Source: Streptomyces sp. NBC_01255 (GTDB lineage Bacteria > Actinomycetota > Actinomycetes > Streptomycetales > Streptomycetaceae). From it: 64,000 nucleotides of DNA. Made by a program: the position numbers and the translations under genes. Positions 16,426 to 23,993 of this stretch are shown one piece after another. The stretch's first letter is position 1. Every line of letters begins with the position of its first letter. Location: assembly GCF_036226445.1 (NCBI RefSeq), contig NZ_CP108474.1, positions 8,369,083 to 8,433,082 on the forward strand, given 5' to 3'. Below the pieces are notes generated by a model. That model did not search any database, was not told where the DNA came from, and was given only the letters and a program-made list of their open reading frames with translations.

Positions 16426-17583
16426 GTGAAAGCATTCCCGAGATGGCGCTTGCATGAGTCTGTGGCGCATTGGATGTACGATCCGAATGTCGTCGGGCTC
16501 GACATGAGATACAAGGTCGTTGGCGGTCGGGAAACGCGCGACTGGGCAATCTGTGTACAGGTGCTGGAAAAGAAGCCGATATCCGCCCTTTCTGTGGGAG
16601 AGCTGTACATCCCACCCGCCGTGGAGACCTTGACGGCCGATCCGGGAGTCTCCGCAGCGCGAGAGCTCACGCCTACGGATGTGATCGAAGTCGAACGACC
16701 CGTCCTTCATGAAGGATTCGTGGGTTGGTATAGCCGTCCGGCCTGGGGTGGGCTCGGAATAGGTATTTGGGACGATGACGGTGAGAAAATGCTGGAGGGG
16801 ACGATGACTGTCGTAGATTGGGGAGGCCCGGCCAGGATTCTTTCCGCAGGCCACGTCCTTAATGTCAGACACGCAACCGATGGTTTCCCTGACAGAAACA
16901 AAGTGAAGCCTTTGGAGCCCATCTTCCAGCCCCCAGTAGGGGGTGAGCTGGACCCCCCGGGTCGGTGGAGAGAGAAAAAGATGGAGATCGGGGTGATGGA
17001 GAACGGTTACCCTCTCTTCCGCTACCCGGTAGGCCACTTGGGGCCCTATTACTTCAATACCTACGACCTCGCGTGGGCGCTTCCCCGGCTTCGCGCGACA
17101 AGCTATGCGATCGGACCGGGTGGCCTGTCTCCTATTTGGCCCCAGCCGAACCGGAGTATTGTCATTACAGACGTCGACAAGATACCGCAGATGGCGGATC
17201 TGGAAACACACGGAGGGCCTGCCTATGGGCTCCGCGTGGCTTTCGCGGGAGTGGCGACCGGAATGCATGAAGGGCGTATCAAAACTGTTCGTTCGCTCAT
17301 GAAGACCTGGGGTCGCAATCGCCAATGGTGTTATCTTTTCAGGGATCTCATACGTGTAGAGCCGACTTTTGGCGGGGGTGCCAAGTCGGGGGATTCGGGT
17401 TCCATACTCATCGGGCTGGGCACCAGAAAGGGTGCGGGGCTGGGCAGCTTGGTCGGAGGTAACGCCCAGTCGGTATATTTCGCGAGGATTCCCACGGCCA
17501 ATCCAGGAAGTGGGCCGCTGCGACAGCCGAATTACGCTCCTGGCCCGGATCCGCCCCCAGAAGGCGGAACTCAGTCGATGTGA
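16426..17583 (+). CDS. Trypsin-fold serine protease
   Basis: A 385-residue protein with the chymotrypsin-fold catalytic triad in order: His143 in ILSAGHVLN, Asp214 in NTYDLAWAL, and Ser324 in GGGAKSGDSGSILIG (GDSG plus oxyanion-hole glycine). An N-terminal ~100 residues (YDPNVVGLDMRYKVVGG) precedes the protease core; the tail is Pro/Gly rich. No signal peptide is visible, unlike secreted Streptomyces proteases, so it should act inside the cell. The GTG start is 8 nt after AAGGA. Base composition and codon use (AAA, TTT, ATT, ACA common) are clearly less GC-rich than neighbours, suggesting recent transfer. It is transcribed away from the lectin/pore-former genes; cleavage of those proteins is a natural hypothesis but unproven. 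Confidence 0.8.
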   Translation: MKAFPRWRLHESVAHWMYDPNVVGLDMRYKVVGGRETRDWAICVQVLEKKPISALSVGELYIPPAVETLTADPGVSAARELTPTDVIEVERPVLHEGFVGWYSRPAWGGLGIGIWDDDGEKMLEGTMTVVDWGGPARILSAGHVLNVRHATDGFPDRNKVKPLEPIFQPPVGGELDPPGRWREKKMEIGVMENGYPLFRYPVGHLGPYYFNTYDLAWALPRLRATSYAIGPGGLSPIWPQPNRSIVITDVDKIPQMADLETHGGPAYGLRVAFAGVATGMHEGRIKTVRSLMKTWGRNRQWCYLFRDLIRVEPTFGGGAKSGDSGSILIGLGTRKGAGLGSLVGGNAQSVYFARIPTANPGSGPLRQPNYAPGPDPPPEGGTQSM

Positions 17584-17599
17584 GTTGATCAGCCGGCTC

Positions 17600-17960
17600 C
17601 ACCCCCACCTCCTCGGACAGCGCCGCGGCGCGGCCCGTCAACCGGAGGGACGGGCTGCCGGATGGGGCGCGCACCACCTCGGTCTCGGTCAGGATTGAAC
17701 CGGTGAGGCCCACTCCCAGCGCCTTCAGGACCGCCTCCTTGGCGGCGAAACGCACGGCGTACCGTTCGGCGCCGTCCGCCGGGATGTCGTAGGAGGCGCG
17801 CGCTCGCCGGGTGCGAACACCCGCGCCGAGAAACGTGGTTGGCGGGCCAGGACCGCCCGCATCTCGCCCGCCTCGACCAGATCCGTGCCCCCGTACAGGA
17901 CGGGCCTGCCGACCAGTCCGTACGCCGTCGAGGCCGACGCCTCACCGAGGATGGAGCATG
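17600..17960 (-). pseudogene. acpS: Frameshifted, truncated holo-ACP synthase
   Basis: Two frames together give an AcpS-type phosphopantetheinyl transferase. The N-terminal part has GTDLVEAGEMRAVLARQP and FSARVFAPGERA; after a one-base loss near 17807 the next frame reads YDIPADGAERYAVRFAAKEA and VLKALGVGLTG. The metal-binding Asp of GTDLVE and the Glu of RFAAKEAVLKALG are present. The final SHe/SISH part is missing, cut near the end of the protease gene. It is probably left from a polyketide or fatty-acid locus. Confidence 0.7.
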
Positions 17961-18168
17961 CGCGTGGTGAGCAGGCCATGGCCCACCGCGTGGTTGGGGC
18001 ACACCCCACCGCAGCCGTCCCCGGTGATCGAGCGCCCCTCGGCGACCGGCAGGCAGGCCTCCGCCAGGTCCTCAGCTCCGTCTCGTCCGGTAGGGAGTCG
18101 GCGGTGTCCCGCGGCCCCAGGACGAAGAGGGTGATCGCCTTTCCCCATCAGGCCACCCTGCTAGGACT

Positions 18169-18400
18169 TGTCCGGCCGATCATGTGGCTGGTCCGTGCCG
18201 GAGCCGTTGATGTGGGCATGGGGCGGGGCGATCTGACGGATGCCCAGTGGGAACGGCTCCGGCCGTTCCTGCCGGTCAGCAATAGGCGTTGTGGCCGATG
18301 GCGGGCCCATGGTCAGGTGATCGACGGGATTCTGTACCGGGTTCGGACCGGGGTGCAGTGGCGTGATCCGCCCGAACGGTTCGGCCACAGGACCTGGCTA
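18169..18400 (+). mobile_element. IS5-family remnant, 5' part of transposase
   Basis: It begins with the 17-nt end TGTCCGGCCGATCATGT, also found at 7873. An ATG at 18218 opens MGRGDLTDAQWERLRPFLPV and YRVRTGVQWRDPPERFG, the N-terminal domain of IS5-family transposases. The frame then runs into the unrelated DUF1772-like gene at about 18398, so more than two thirds of the element is deleted. Confidence 0.7.
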
Positions 18401-18877
18401 GGCCCGGTTCCGGGCCGTAGCCGTCGGCTGCCACAGGCAGAGGACGATCAGCAGGACGAACGCGGTGAGTGCCGTGAGCGTGCGCAGGTTGTTGAACAGC
18501 TCCCAGCGCCGCAGGATCTCCGCGTGATCGGCGGGGGCCGCGGTGAGCGCCCACTCCTTGATGCGGCCGTTGATCGGCACGTTGCCGAGCCGCGTGATCA
18601 GGAAGGACGCCAGCGTCAGCAGCGCCGCCGCACCCGCGATCAGCCGCGCGCGGCCGCGCGTGAGGAGAGCGAGTGCCAGGGAGCTCAGCGTCGACACCGC
18701 CATGGCCGCCTGCACGGTGATGCCGTTCATCTTCATCAGCTCGGCGTGGAACGAGAGCCGCATGTCGAGCGGTACGGCGTTGAAGGTGGGGACCAGGTTG
18801 GCCGCGCCGTATGCGAAGGCGCCCGTGAGGAGGCCGGTGGCGAGCAGGGCGAGTCCCTGGATCACGCGGATGTTCAT
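18398..18877 (-). CDS. DUF1772-like four-helix membrane protein
   Basis: A 159-residue protein with four hydrophobic helices: GLALLATGLLTGAFAYGAAN near the start, a second around AMAVSTLSSLALALL, a third LIAGAAALLTLASFLIT, and a last LTAFVLLIVLCLW. Between helices 3 and 4 lies PINGRIKEWALTAAPADHAE, close to the NxxIxxW...P.D...L..RW motif of DUF1772 (anthrone-oxygenase-like) proteins, and RRWELFNNLRTL completes it. The start ATG 18877 is chosen because the extra upstream residues are Arg/Pro rich. Its stop abuts the IS remnant. Function uncertain. Confidence 0.72.
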   Translation of the reverse strand: MNIRVIQGLALLATGLLTGAFAYGAANLVPTFNAVPLDMRLSFHAELMKMNGITVQAAMAVSTLSSLALALLTRGRARLIAGAAALLTLASFLITRLGNVPINGRIKEWALTAAPADHAEILRRWELFNNLRTLTALTAFVLLIVLCLWQPTATARNRA

Positions 18878-19063
18878 GGTCGCAGGGCTCCCGTGGCTGA
18901 GGCGTGTGGGCCGGGGCGTGTCGGCGTCCTGGCGTAGAGGCGTCCGGGCGTCTGGTCGTACAGGCATCCGGACGTCTGTACGAGGGTGAAAGCTATCGCG
19001 TGACTGCTCCGGCCGCGGGCCGAGGTGGTCGTGCCACGCCCGGCGGCCCGCAGCCGGCGGACG

Positions 19064-19504
19064 TCACGTGAAAGCCGGGTCGGAGAGGTCGAGGCGCAGC
19101 TCGTTTCCCCAGTCGTTCGTGAAGACGGCCGTCGCTCCCTCGTAGCGCACGCCCACGAAAGGATTCGAGGCGTCCATGAAAGCCACCCAGCGCAAGGAGC
19201 CGTCGGCGTCCAGGCGGGCGAGATGGCCGGTGTTGCCCATGCCGCCGCCGCCTCCGCACATCCGTCCCGATCCGTCCGGCAGTGGGCTCTCGAAGAAGTG
19301 GTCCACCTCGGCTGTGCCGTCCTCCTCGACGGCCTGGAGCACGTCGAACGGCTTGCCCAGGCGGAAGGGGATCGGTTGCCGGGCGTCCGGGTGATACGCC
19401 CCCGGGCCCTCCACGTGCACGTCTCTGCCGGTGTCGTCCGGGCGGTACAGCCCGTCGCGGTACGGCGTCTCCCCGGTCGCCCACAGCCGTACGACAGTCC
19501 CCAT
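19064..19504 (-). CDS. Hypothetical beta-rich protein
   Basis: A 146-residue protein, ATG preceded by GGGGTGGGG. It contains GDTGRD-type turns and strands (LDADGSLRWVAFMDASNPF, GATAVFTNDWGNELRLDLSD), giving the look of a WD/propeller-like half or a small beta-sandwich. A run of glycines (MCGGGGGMGN) sits in the middle. I do not recognise the family. The long frame reading further upstream is antisense to the acetyltransferase gene and was not used. Confidence 0.6.
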   Translation of the reverse strand: MGTVVRLWATGETPYRDGLYRPDDTGRDVHVEGPGAYHPDARQPIPFRLGKPFDVLQAVEEDGTAEVDHFFESPLPDGSGRMCGGGGGMGNTGHLARLDADGSLRWVAFMDASNPFVGVRYEGATAVFTNDWGNELRLDLSDPAFT

Positions 19505-19603
19505 GTCCCCACCCCTACGCACGCCGTTGCTCCGTTGACCCCAGGACGGAAACGCGCGGACCTCCCGTGTCGTTCCCGTGCGTGGCCTGAGAGGATCGGA
19601 GCC

Positions 19604-20125
19604 ATGCCCGTCTCCCCGACCCCGACCCCGACCGCCACCACGGCGCCCCCCGCACCCCTCACCACCGACCGGCTGCTCCTCCGGGCCGTTCGCCGCGGTG
19701 ACCTCGCGGCCGTGTCCCGGCTGTGGACCGACCCCCAGGTGCGGCTCCATCTCGGCGGCCCCGTCACCGAGCCCGTCATCCGTATCCGGCAGCGGCGGAT
19801 CGTCGGGGCGCCCGGTTTCCATGCCGTGATCCGGGTCGAGGACGACGTCCTGCTGGGCCTCGTCACCGTGGAGCCGGGTGCGCGGAACGGGGAGACGGAG
19901 GTGTCGTACCAGTTCCTGCCCGAGCACTGGGGGCGGGGCTACGCCCGGGAGGCCGTCGGCGCGGTCGTCGCGCGGGTCCTGGAAGGCACGCCGAGCGTCG
20001 TCGCGGTCACCCAGGAGGCCAACGACCGCTCGCGCCGCCTCCTGGAGGCCGTCGGCCTTGAGCACGCCGAGTCCTTCGTGGAATGGGACGCCCGCCAGGT
20101 CCTGTACCGGAGGGTCGTCCCTTAG
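19604..20125 (+). CDS. GNAT acetyltransferase (RimJ/RimL-like)
   Basis: A 173-residue protein. After a Thr/Pro-rich start, LTTDRLLLRAVRRGDLAAVS opens the N-acetyltransferase fold typical of the RimJ/RimL branch. FLPEHWGRGYAREAVGAVV carries the acetyl-CoA pyrophosphate loop (R/Q-x-x-G-x-G/A, here WGRGYA), and NDRSRRLLEAVGL is the usual late helix motif. Relatives acetylate ribosomal-protein N-termini, aminoglycosides or small amines. The ATG 19604 follows GAGAGG/GGAG; the frame upstream is antisense to the previous gene. Confidence 0.82.
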   Translation: MPVSPTPTPTATTAPPAPLTTDRLLLRAVRRGDLAAVSRLWTDPQVRLHLGGPVTEPVIRIRQRRIVGAPGFHAVIRVEDDVLLGLVTVEPGARNGETEVSYQFLPEHWGRGYAREAVGAVVARVLEGTPSVVAVTQEANDRSRRLLEAVGLEHAESFVEWDARQVLYRRVVP

Positions 20126-20303
20126 GACTCCTCACGAAATGATCTCCAAGGTGGTGGGACCACTCCGGGACTGATGATCCGGGGTGCGCGGCGGTTCGGC
20201 CGAAGCCCTGGCAAGGCGACGACGAGTTGTGGGGGTGCACGCTGAGCCGTGGAGAACTAAATGCGTCGACAGCGCCCCTCGGCACCCGGCACAGTGGCCA
20301 CCC

Positions 20304-21044
20304 GTGACGAGCAGTGAACTGTGGACCCGCGCGACCGCCGACCGCTACGACGCCGAGGAAGCCGAAGCGTCCTCGGCTGCCGTTCTCGGACCAACCCTCG
20401 CCTTCCTCGCGGAGCTCGCCGGAGACGGCCGGGCGCTGGAGTTCGCCATCGGAACCGGACGGGTGGGAGTCCCGCTCCGGGAACGCGGCGTGCCGGTGGT
20501 GGGCATCGAACTGTCCGAGCACATGGCGGCGGTGCTGCGGCGCAAGATCGACGAGGGCACCCTCCCGGTAGTCATCGGGGACATGGCCACCACCGTCGTT
20601 CCCGGCGGGTTCACCCTGGTCTACCTCGTCTACAACACCATCACGAACCTGCTCACGCAGGACGAGCAGGTCGAGTGCTTCCGCAACGCCGCACGGCATC
20701 TGGAGCCCGGCGGCAGGTTCGTCATCGAGCTGGGTGTGCCGCCGCTGCGGCTCCTGCCGCCCGGCCAGGTCGCGGTGCCGTTCGATGTCTCCCAGCAGCA
20801 TCTCGGCTTCGACACCTTCGACCTGGTCGAGCAGATGCTCGTCTCGCACCACTTCACCCGCGACGGCGACGACGGCCACTACCGCCGCGAAAACTCCCGG
20901 CACCGGTACGCCTGGCCGGCGGAGCTCGACCTGATGGCGCGGATCGCCGGGCTCGAGCTGGAACGTCGTGTTGCGGACTGGGACGGGTCTCCGTTCACCC
21001 AGGACTCCGCGAAGCACGTCTCCGTGTGGCGCAAGCCGGCCTGA
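20304..21044 (+). CDS. Class I SAM-dependent methyltransferase
   Basis: A 246-residue Rossmann methyltransferase. Motif I is ALEFAIGTGRVGVPLRERG (SAM glycine loop), followed by VVGIELSEHM (acidic residue after beta 2), VVIGDMATT and LVYLVYNTITNLL (motif IV region). The C-terminal half has the ARHLEPGGRFVIELG strand. These smaller methyltransferases act on small molecules in Streptomyces; the substrate is not predictable. The GTG at 20304 gives the start VTSSELWTRATADRYDAEEA; an ATG at 20184 in the same frame would add an unlikely basic leader. Confidence 0.82.
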   Translation: MTSSELWTRATADRYDAEEAEASSAAVLGPTLAFLAELAGDGRALEFAIGTGRVGVPLRERGVPVVGIELSEHMAAVLRRKIDEGTLPVVIGDMATTVVPGGFTLVYLVYNTITNLLTQDEQVECFRNAARHLEPGGRFVIELGVPPLRLLPPGQVAVPFDVSQQHLGFDTFDLVEQMLVSHHFTRDGDDGHYRRENSRHRYAWPAELDLMARIAGLELERRVADWDGSPFTQDSAKHVSVWRKPA

Positions 21045-21069
21045 CGTTGGCCGTGCCTGTCTTGAACTC

Positions 21070-21471
21070 CTATTGGGAGTTCAGGCGTCGCCGGCAGATC
21101 AGTGCGCATCCGAGGGCGAGGAAGGCTTCGTGGTTGTCGTCGCGGATCTCCCAGCGGATCCGCAGGCGGCGGAACCAGCGCAGGCGGGCGAATGCTCGCT
21201 CCACGAACCAGCGTTGCGTGCCCAGGCCCGAGCAGTCCCCGGTGCCCCGGCGGGCGATCAGCGGCTTCACGCCGAGATCCCGGACGAGGCGGCGCCGACA
21301 GGTCATGCCCGAGCCGAAGCCGAGTTCCTGCGGCAGATGCTCCCAGAGGATTCCGGTGTGCAGGACGAAGGATGGCCGGGGGCGCGGGGTCTGGCACGGC
21401 ACCTCGCCGCGTCGCCTTGCGACGCACCGCGCCAGACCCCGCGACCTGTCCGACCCTGATCCGCCGGACAA
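21070..21471 (-). pseudogene. IS5-family transposase remnant with internal deletion
   Basis: The frame reads SFVLHTGILWEHLPQELGFG and SGMTCRRRL (N-terminal transposase), then jumps to RDLGVKPLIARRGTG, RWFVERAFARLRWFRRLRIR and the C-terminal HEAFLALGCALICRRRL. The DDE centre is lost. On the outer side lies an IS end (21450-21473, CCGACCCTGATCCGCCGGAC) that matches the hairpin at 13710-13730. The other end is not obvious; the element stops near 21059, just after the methyltransferase gene. Confidence 0.75.
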
Positions 21472-21474
21472 GGC

Positions 21475-22059
21475 TTAAGGAGCGCCGCCCTCCGCGAGCG
21501 CCGCGATCGCCCGTGCCAGGCGGGCCGCCCTCGTCTTCGCCGTACGCGCCTGCCACAGGCTCAGGATCACCAGGTAGCGGTCCGTCTTCCCCAGGGCCTC
21601 GAAGGCTTCCGAGGCCCGTGGGTCCGCCGCCAGCGCTGCCGCCAGGTCGTCCGGGACGGTCGCGTCCTTCTGGGAGGGGTACGCGGCCTCCCACCGCCCG
21701 TCCGCCCGCGCCGCCCGCACCTCCGCGAGGCCCGGCTCGCGCATCCGGCCGGCGGCGGTGAGCGCTTCGACCTGGCGTACGTTGACCTGGGACCAGAGAC
21801 TGCGCTTCCGGCGCGGGGTGATCTTCTGCAGGTACGTGCGCTCGTCGCGCGTGATGCGCTTGCCGGTGATCCAGCCGTACATGAGCGTGCCGTCGAGGAT
21901 CTCGTCCGCCGTCGGTGAGGGGAGGTCCGTGCCCTTCTTGGCGAGCAGCAGCCAGATGCCCGGGGTGTCCCCGTGGTGCTTTTCCAACCAGGCCTCCAGC
22001 TCCTTCCCGTCGTCGAACGCGATCACTGCGAGCCCCTCGACCGTTTCGACCGTCTCCAC
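21475..22059 (-). CDS. YdeI/OmpD-associated (OmdA) family protein
   Basis: A 194-residue protein with the typical layout of bacteriocin-protection YdeI/OmdA proteins: AFDDGKELEAWLEKHHGDTP, then IWLLLAKKGT, EILDGTLMYGWITGKRI and YLQKITPRRKRSLWSQVN near the middle (R-K-x-S-x-W-S-x-x-N), and the C-terminal helices SEAFEALGKTDRYLVILSLW and AKTRAARLARAIAAL. Its biochemical role is unclear; family members are linked to resistance to peptides. The GTG at 22059 after AAGGG is preferred over a TTC-rich upstream extension. It begins close to the broken sugar locus and ends at the IS end. Confidence 0.8.
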   Translation of the reverse strand: METVETVEGLAVIAFDDGKELEAWLEKHHGDTPGIWLLLAKKGTDLPSPTADEILDGTLMYGWITGKRITRDERTYLQKITPRRKRSLWSQVNVRQVEALTAAGRMREPGLAEVRAARADGRWEAAYPSQKDATVPDDLAAALAADPRASEAFEALGKTDRYLVILSLWQARTAKTRAARLARAIAALAEGGAP

Positions 22060-22242
22060 CGGTAAACCCTTCCCCCGTACCGCCGACGCCGCCGGCGAGT
22101 CCGCCGACGGTCCTTCGTGAACAAGATATTCACAGCGGCCGGAAGACGGTCGCAACTTGAGTGCAGCGTCGTACTAACGCGCGTTACTCAAGGGCGTAAC
22201 CCGGAGATCGAACCGGGGCAGTGATCCAGGGGAGGGGGCGTC

Positions 22243-22569
22243 GTGGCAGCGAACAGCGCCCGCAACGTCACCATGAGCGATGTGGCCCGACGGGCGGGGG
22301 TCTCGCGCACGGCCGTCTCCTCCGTGCTGAACGACCGCCCCGGAGCCGCCATCCCGGACGAGACCAGGCGTCGAATTCAGGCCGCGATCGACGAGCTCGG
22401 CTACCGGGTCGAGGCCGGTCACGAGCGCATCGGCTTCATCAACCTGGACCCGGACATCCCCGCCGCCCTCGGACTGCGCGAGGGGTACGAGCGGGCCCTG
22501 CGCGAGGCCGGTCATCCCCTGGACCCGTCGCTGATCGTCTTCGGACACGCGACGGCCGACGGCGGCTGA
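22243..22569 (+). pseudogene. Truncated LacI-family regulator
   Basis: The 108 residues start with a complete LacI helix-turn-helix (TMSDVARRAGVSRTAVSSVL, then IQAAIDELGYRVEA hinge helix) and the first part of the effector domain (ERIGFINLDPDIPAALGLRE, YERALREAGH), then stop. Normal LacI proteins are about 340 residues, so two thirds are missing. The DNA-binding part could still be made, but with no dimerisation domain it is probably non-functional. It is the first piece of a decayed sugar-utilisation locus. Confidence 0.75.
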
Positions 22570-22573
22570 ACGG

Positions 22574-22818
22574 CCGCCTGCGAACCTCAACCCCTTCTCG
22601 TCGAAGGCCGCGCCGATGACCAAGGAGGCGGTCTACGAGCCGCTCCTGGTCCACAATCCGACCGACGGCAAGGACACGCCCTGGCGCGCCGCCTCCTGGG
22701 CCCAGCCACCGGACGGGAAGTCCGGCACCTTCACCCTCCGTGAGGGCGTGAAGTGGTCCGACGGCAAGCCCCTCGTCGCCGATGACGTCGTGTACACCTT
22801 CGAGCTCCTGCGACAGCG
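22574..22818 (+). pseudogene. Fragment of an ABC solute-binding protein (family 5)
   Basis: An internal fragment reading ANLNPFSSKAAPMTKEAVYE, then PLLVHNPTDG and TFTLREGVKWSDGKPLVADD, VVYTFELLR. This is the beginning of a mature peptide/cello-oligosaccharide-type binding protein (NLNPF...YEPL, FTLR-GVKWSDG-P--ADDV), without signal peptide or the remaining 400 residues. It is joined directly to a different gene fragment, so deletions have fused remnants. Confidence 0.7.
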
Positions 22819-22823
22819 ACGCC

Positions 22824-23051
22824 CTGTCCCCCCGCCGCTTTACCGACCTCGAAGTGACCACGCTGCTGCGGCACGGGGCGACGTACCATCTCCGGATCGT
22901 CCACCAGGGCGCCCGCGTCCAGGTCTTCCTCGACGGGAATCGGATCATCGACCGTACCGACCCGGCCGCCGCCCACACCGACGGCCATGTCGGACTGAAC
23001 GTGTTCGGCGGCCGGGCCGGCTACCAGGACACCTACGCCAAGGAGCTCTGA
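22824..23051 (+). pseudogene. C-terminal fragment of a GH32-like (fructan hydrolase) protein
   Basis: The frame reads RRFTDLEVTTLLRHGATYHL, VHQGARVQVFLDGNRII and DGHVGLNVFGGRAGYQDTY, ending KEL and a stop. The beta-sandwich style (short strands, VFLDG, GHVGL-VFGG) is that of the C-terminal module of levanases/sucrose hydrolases. The catalytic part is gone. An intact PfkB-type kinase gene starts 3 bp later with AAGGAG inside this fragment, so the original operon order hydrolase-fructokinase is still visible. Confidence 0.6.
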
Positions 23052-23054
23052 CCC

Positions 23055-23993
23055 ATGTCCTTCCTGGTGATCGGCGAGTGCGTCGCCGACATCGTCCGCG
23101 CCCCCGCCGGGTCCGGCGCCGCCGACCGCGTCCACCCGGGCGGCAGCCCCGCCAACGTCGCCTACGGCCTCGCTCGCCTCGGCCGGGACGTCACCCTGCT
23201 CACCCAGCTCGCCGACGACCCCTCCGGACGGCTGATCGAGGCCCACCTGAAGGGCGCGGGGGTGCGGATCGCCCTCGGCGGCGCCCCCGCGCGCACCCCG
23301 TCGGCCGTCGTCGGCCTCGACGACCGGGGACAGGCCACGTACACCTTCGACATCGCCTGGACCCTGGAGGCCGGGGAACCGGCCGACGCGTCGCCCACCC
23401 ATGTGCACATCGGCTCGATCGCCGCCGTCACTGCCCCCGGCGCGGACACCGTGCTCGCCGAGACCGAGCGGCTCCGCGACCGGGCCACGGTCAGTTACGA
23501 CCCCAACGTCCGCCCGGAGTTGATGGGGGAGCGCGGCGAGGCCGTCGCCCGGGTCGAGCGCTGCGTCGCCCTGAGCGACCTCGTCAAGGCGAGCGACGAG
23601 GACCTGGAATGGCTCTATCCCGGCGAGGACCCGCACGCGGTCGCGGCCCGTTGGCTGGCCCTCGGCCCGGCCGTCGTCCTCGTCACCCGGGGCGCGGACG
23701 GCTCGCTCGCCCTCACCCGGCGCGACACCGTCGCCGTCGGCGCGCCGCCGGTCTCCGTCGTCGACACCGTAGGCGCGGGCGACTCCTTCATGTCCGCCGT
23801 CCTCGACACCCTCGCCGGTCAGGACAGGGCGGCGCTCGGCGCGCTCTCTGCGGAGGAGCTCACCGGACTGCTCGCCCGGGCCGGCGCGGCCGCGGCCGTC
23901 ACCGTCTCCCGGGCCGGCGCCCAGCCGCCCGACCGGGCTGAACTGGACGCCGCGCGCGAGGTGTTCGCGCTCAGATCCGGGCGTGCGTCGTGA
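23055..23993 (+). CDS. PfkB-family carbohydrate kinase (fructokinase-like)
   Basis: A 312-residue ribokinase-fold kinase. The N-terminal sugar-binding part is VIGECVADIVR and PGGSPANVAYGLARLGRDV; the ATP/anion-hole motif with the catalytic Asp is VDTVGAGDSFMSAVLDTL. VSYDPNVRPELM and KASDEDLEWLYPGED are typical of fructokinases. It would phosphorylate fructose released by the (now broken) hydrolase upstream. The only intact gene of that locus. Its end overlaps the convergent GNAT-AAA gene by 23 bp. Confidence 0.82.
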   Translation: MSFLVIGECVADIVRAPAGSGAADRVHPGGSPANVAYGLARLGRDVTLLTQLADDPSGRLIEAHLKGAGVRIALGGAPARTPSAVVGLDDRGQATYTFDIAWTLEAGEPADASPTHVHIGSIAAVTAPGADTVLAETERLRDRATVSYDPNVRPELMGERGEAVARVERCVALSDLVKASDEDLEWLYPGEDPHAVAARWLALGPAVVLVTRGADGSLALTRRDTVAVGAPPVSVVDTVGAGDSFMSAVLDTLAGQDRAALGALSAEELTGLLARAGAAAAVTVSRAGAQPPDRAELDAAREVFALRSGRAS

